The notes beneath the pieces are model-generated. The model was not told the origin of the DNA. It saw nothing but the letters and a program-made list of their open reading frames with translations, and ran no database searches. Source: Bacteroidales bacterium (GTDB lineage Bacteria; Bacteroidota; Bacteroidia; Bacteroidales; UBA7960). From it: 5,217 bases of DNA. The stretch spans positions 1 through 5,217 of the forward strand of contig PWHO01000222.1 of assembly GCA_003555385.1 (NCBI GenBank). The letters run 5' to 3'. Position numbers and translations under genes: made by a program. Below, in pieces: positions 5,000 through 5,217 of this stretch (position 1 is the stretch's first letter; each line of letters starts with the position of its first letter).

Positions 5000-5217
5000 C
5001 GGGCTTTCATAAATGGTTTTACATAATTTTCCATCAGAACTTTAATTTGAAATTGATTTAAATAAAATTACTGATAACAGCATGTTACATCCCTCAGAAG
5101 AAAGAAAAAAAGTGCCGATTTTTCTAAGCGAATATGTAAGAATCATGTAAATTCGCAGAATTAATTGCTTATAAACGGTTTAGGTTTAAAACCTTTCAGC
5201 TTCTTATCTATAAAAAA
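5000..5217. other. AT-rich non-coding stretch at the right edge
   Basis: No open frame with coding character is seen on either strand. Two dyads are present: GCGAAT (5128-5133) with ATTCGC (5151-5156) around a spacer with two ATGTAA copies, and the perfect odd palindrome AGGTTT-A-AAACCT (5182-5194). It may be the leader or control region of a gene beyond the window. No exact plus-strand TAnnTTTG is present; TTAATTTG near 5042 is one base off. Confidence 0.5.

Overview
The window carries five protein genes that look like ordinary Bacteroidota chromosome. The assignment rests on three promoters whose -7 elements match the phylum's TAnnTTTG consensus (two TATATTTG, one TACTTTTG), on A-rich leaders in place of clear Shine-Dalgarno sites, and on the character of the TatC and P5C dehydrogenase proteins. 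The genus cannot be told from this sequence.

Layout. Plus strand: the 3' part of a TatD-family metal-dependent hydrolase gene (1-602, cut by the left edge), a 335-base gap filled with short repeats and hairpins (603-937), then a type I L-asparaginase gene, ansA (938-1966). Minus strand, convergent with ansA after a 91-base gap: the L-glutamate gamma-semialdehyde (P5C) dehydrogenase gene (2058-3710) with its own promoter; upstream of it tatC (3789-4622), the core subunit of the twin-arginine translocase, again with its own promoter; and upstream of that a 55-residue 2[4Fe-4S] ferredoxin gene (4781-4948), followed by two competing hairpins and a strong intrinsic terminator and preceded by a third promoter. 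The last ~220 bases are AT-rich and show no gene.

Function. AnsA (asparagine to aspartate plus ammonia) and P5C dehydrogenase (the last step of proline and ornithine breakdown to glutamate) are both cytoplasmic amino-acid catabolic enzymes, but they are convergent and not one operon. The three minus-strand genes each appear to have a separate promoter, so they are neighbours and probably not one transcription unit. TatD and TatC share a name prefix only for historical reasons; TatD is a nuclease-type hydrolase and is not part of the translocase.

No new multi-gene system is visible. The most unusual part is the repeat field at 572-926. GT-rich repeat copies run into the last codons of the TatD gene, an inverted copy sits at 740-749, and six short GC-rich hairpins joined by ACTAAC-type linkers run up to the asparaginase start codon. 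The next most interesting point is that two of three residues forming the allosteric asparagine site of E. coli AsnA are replaced in this asparaginase.
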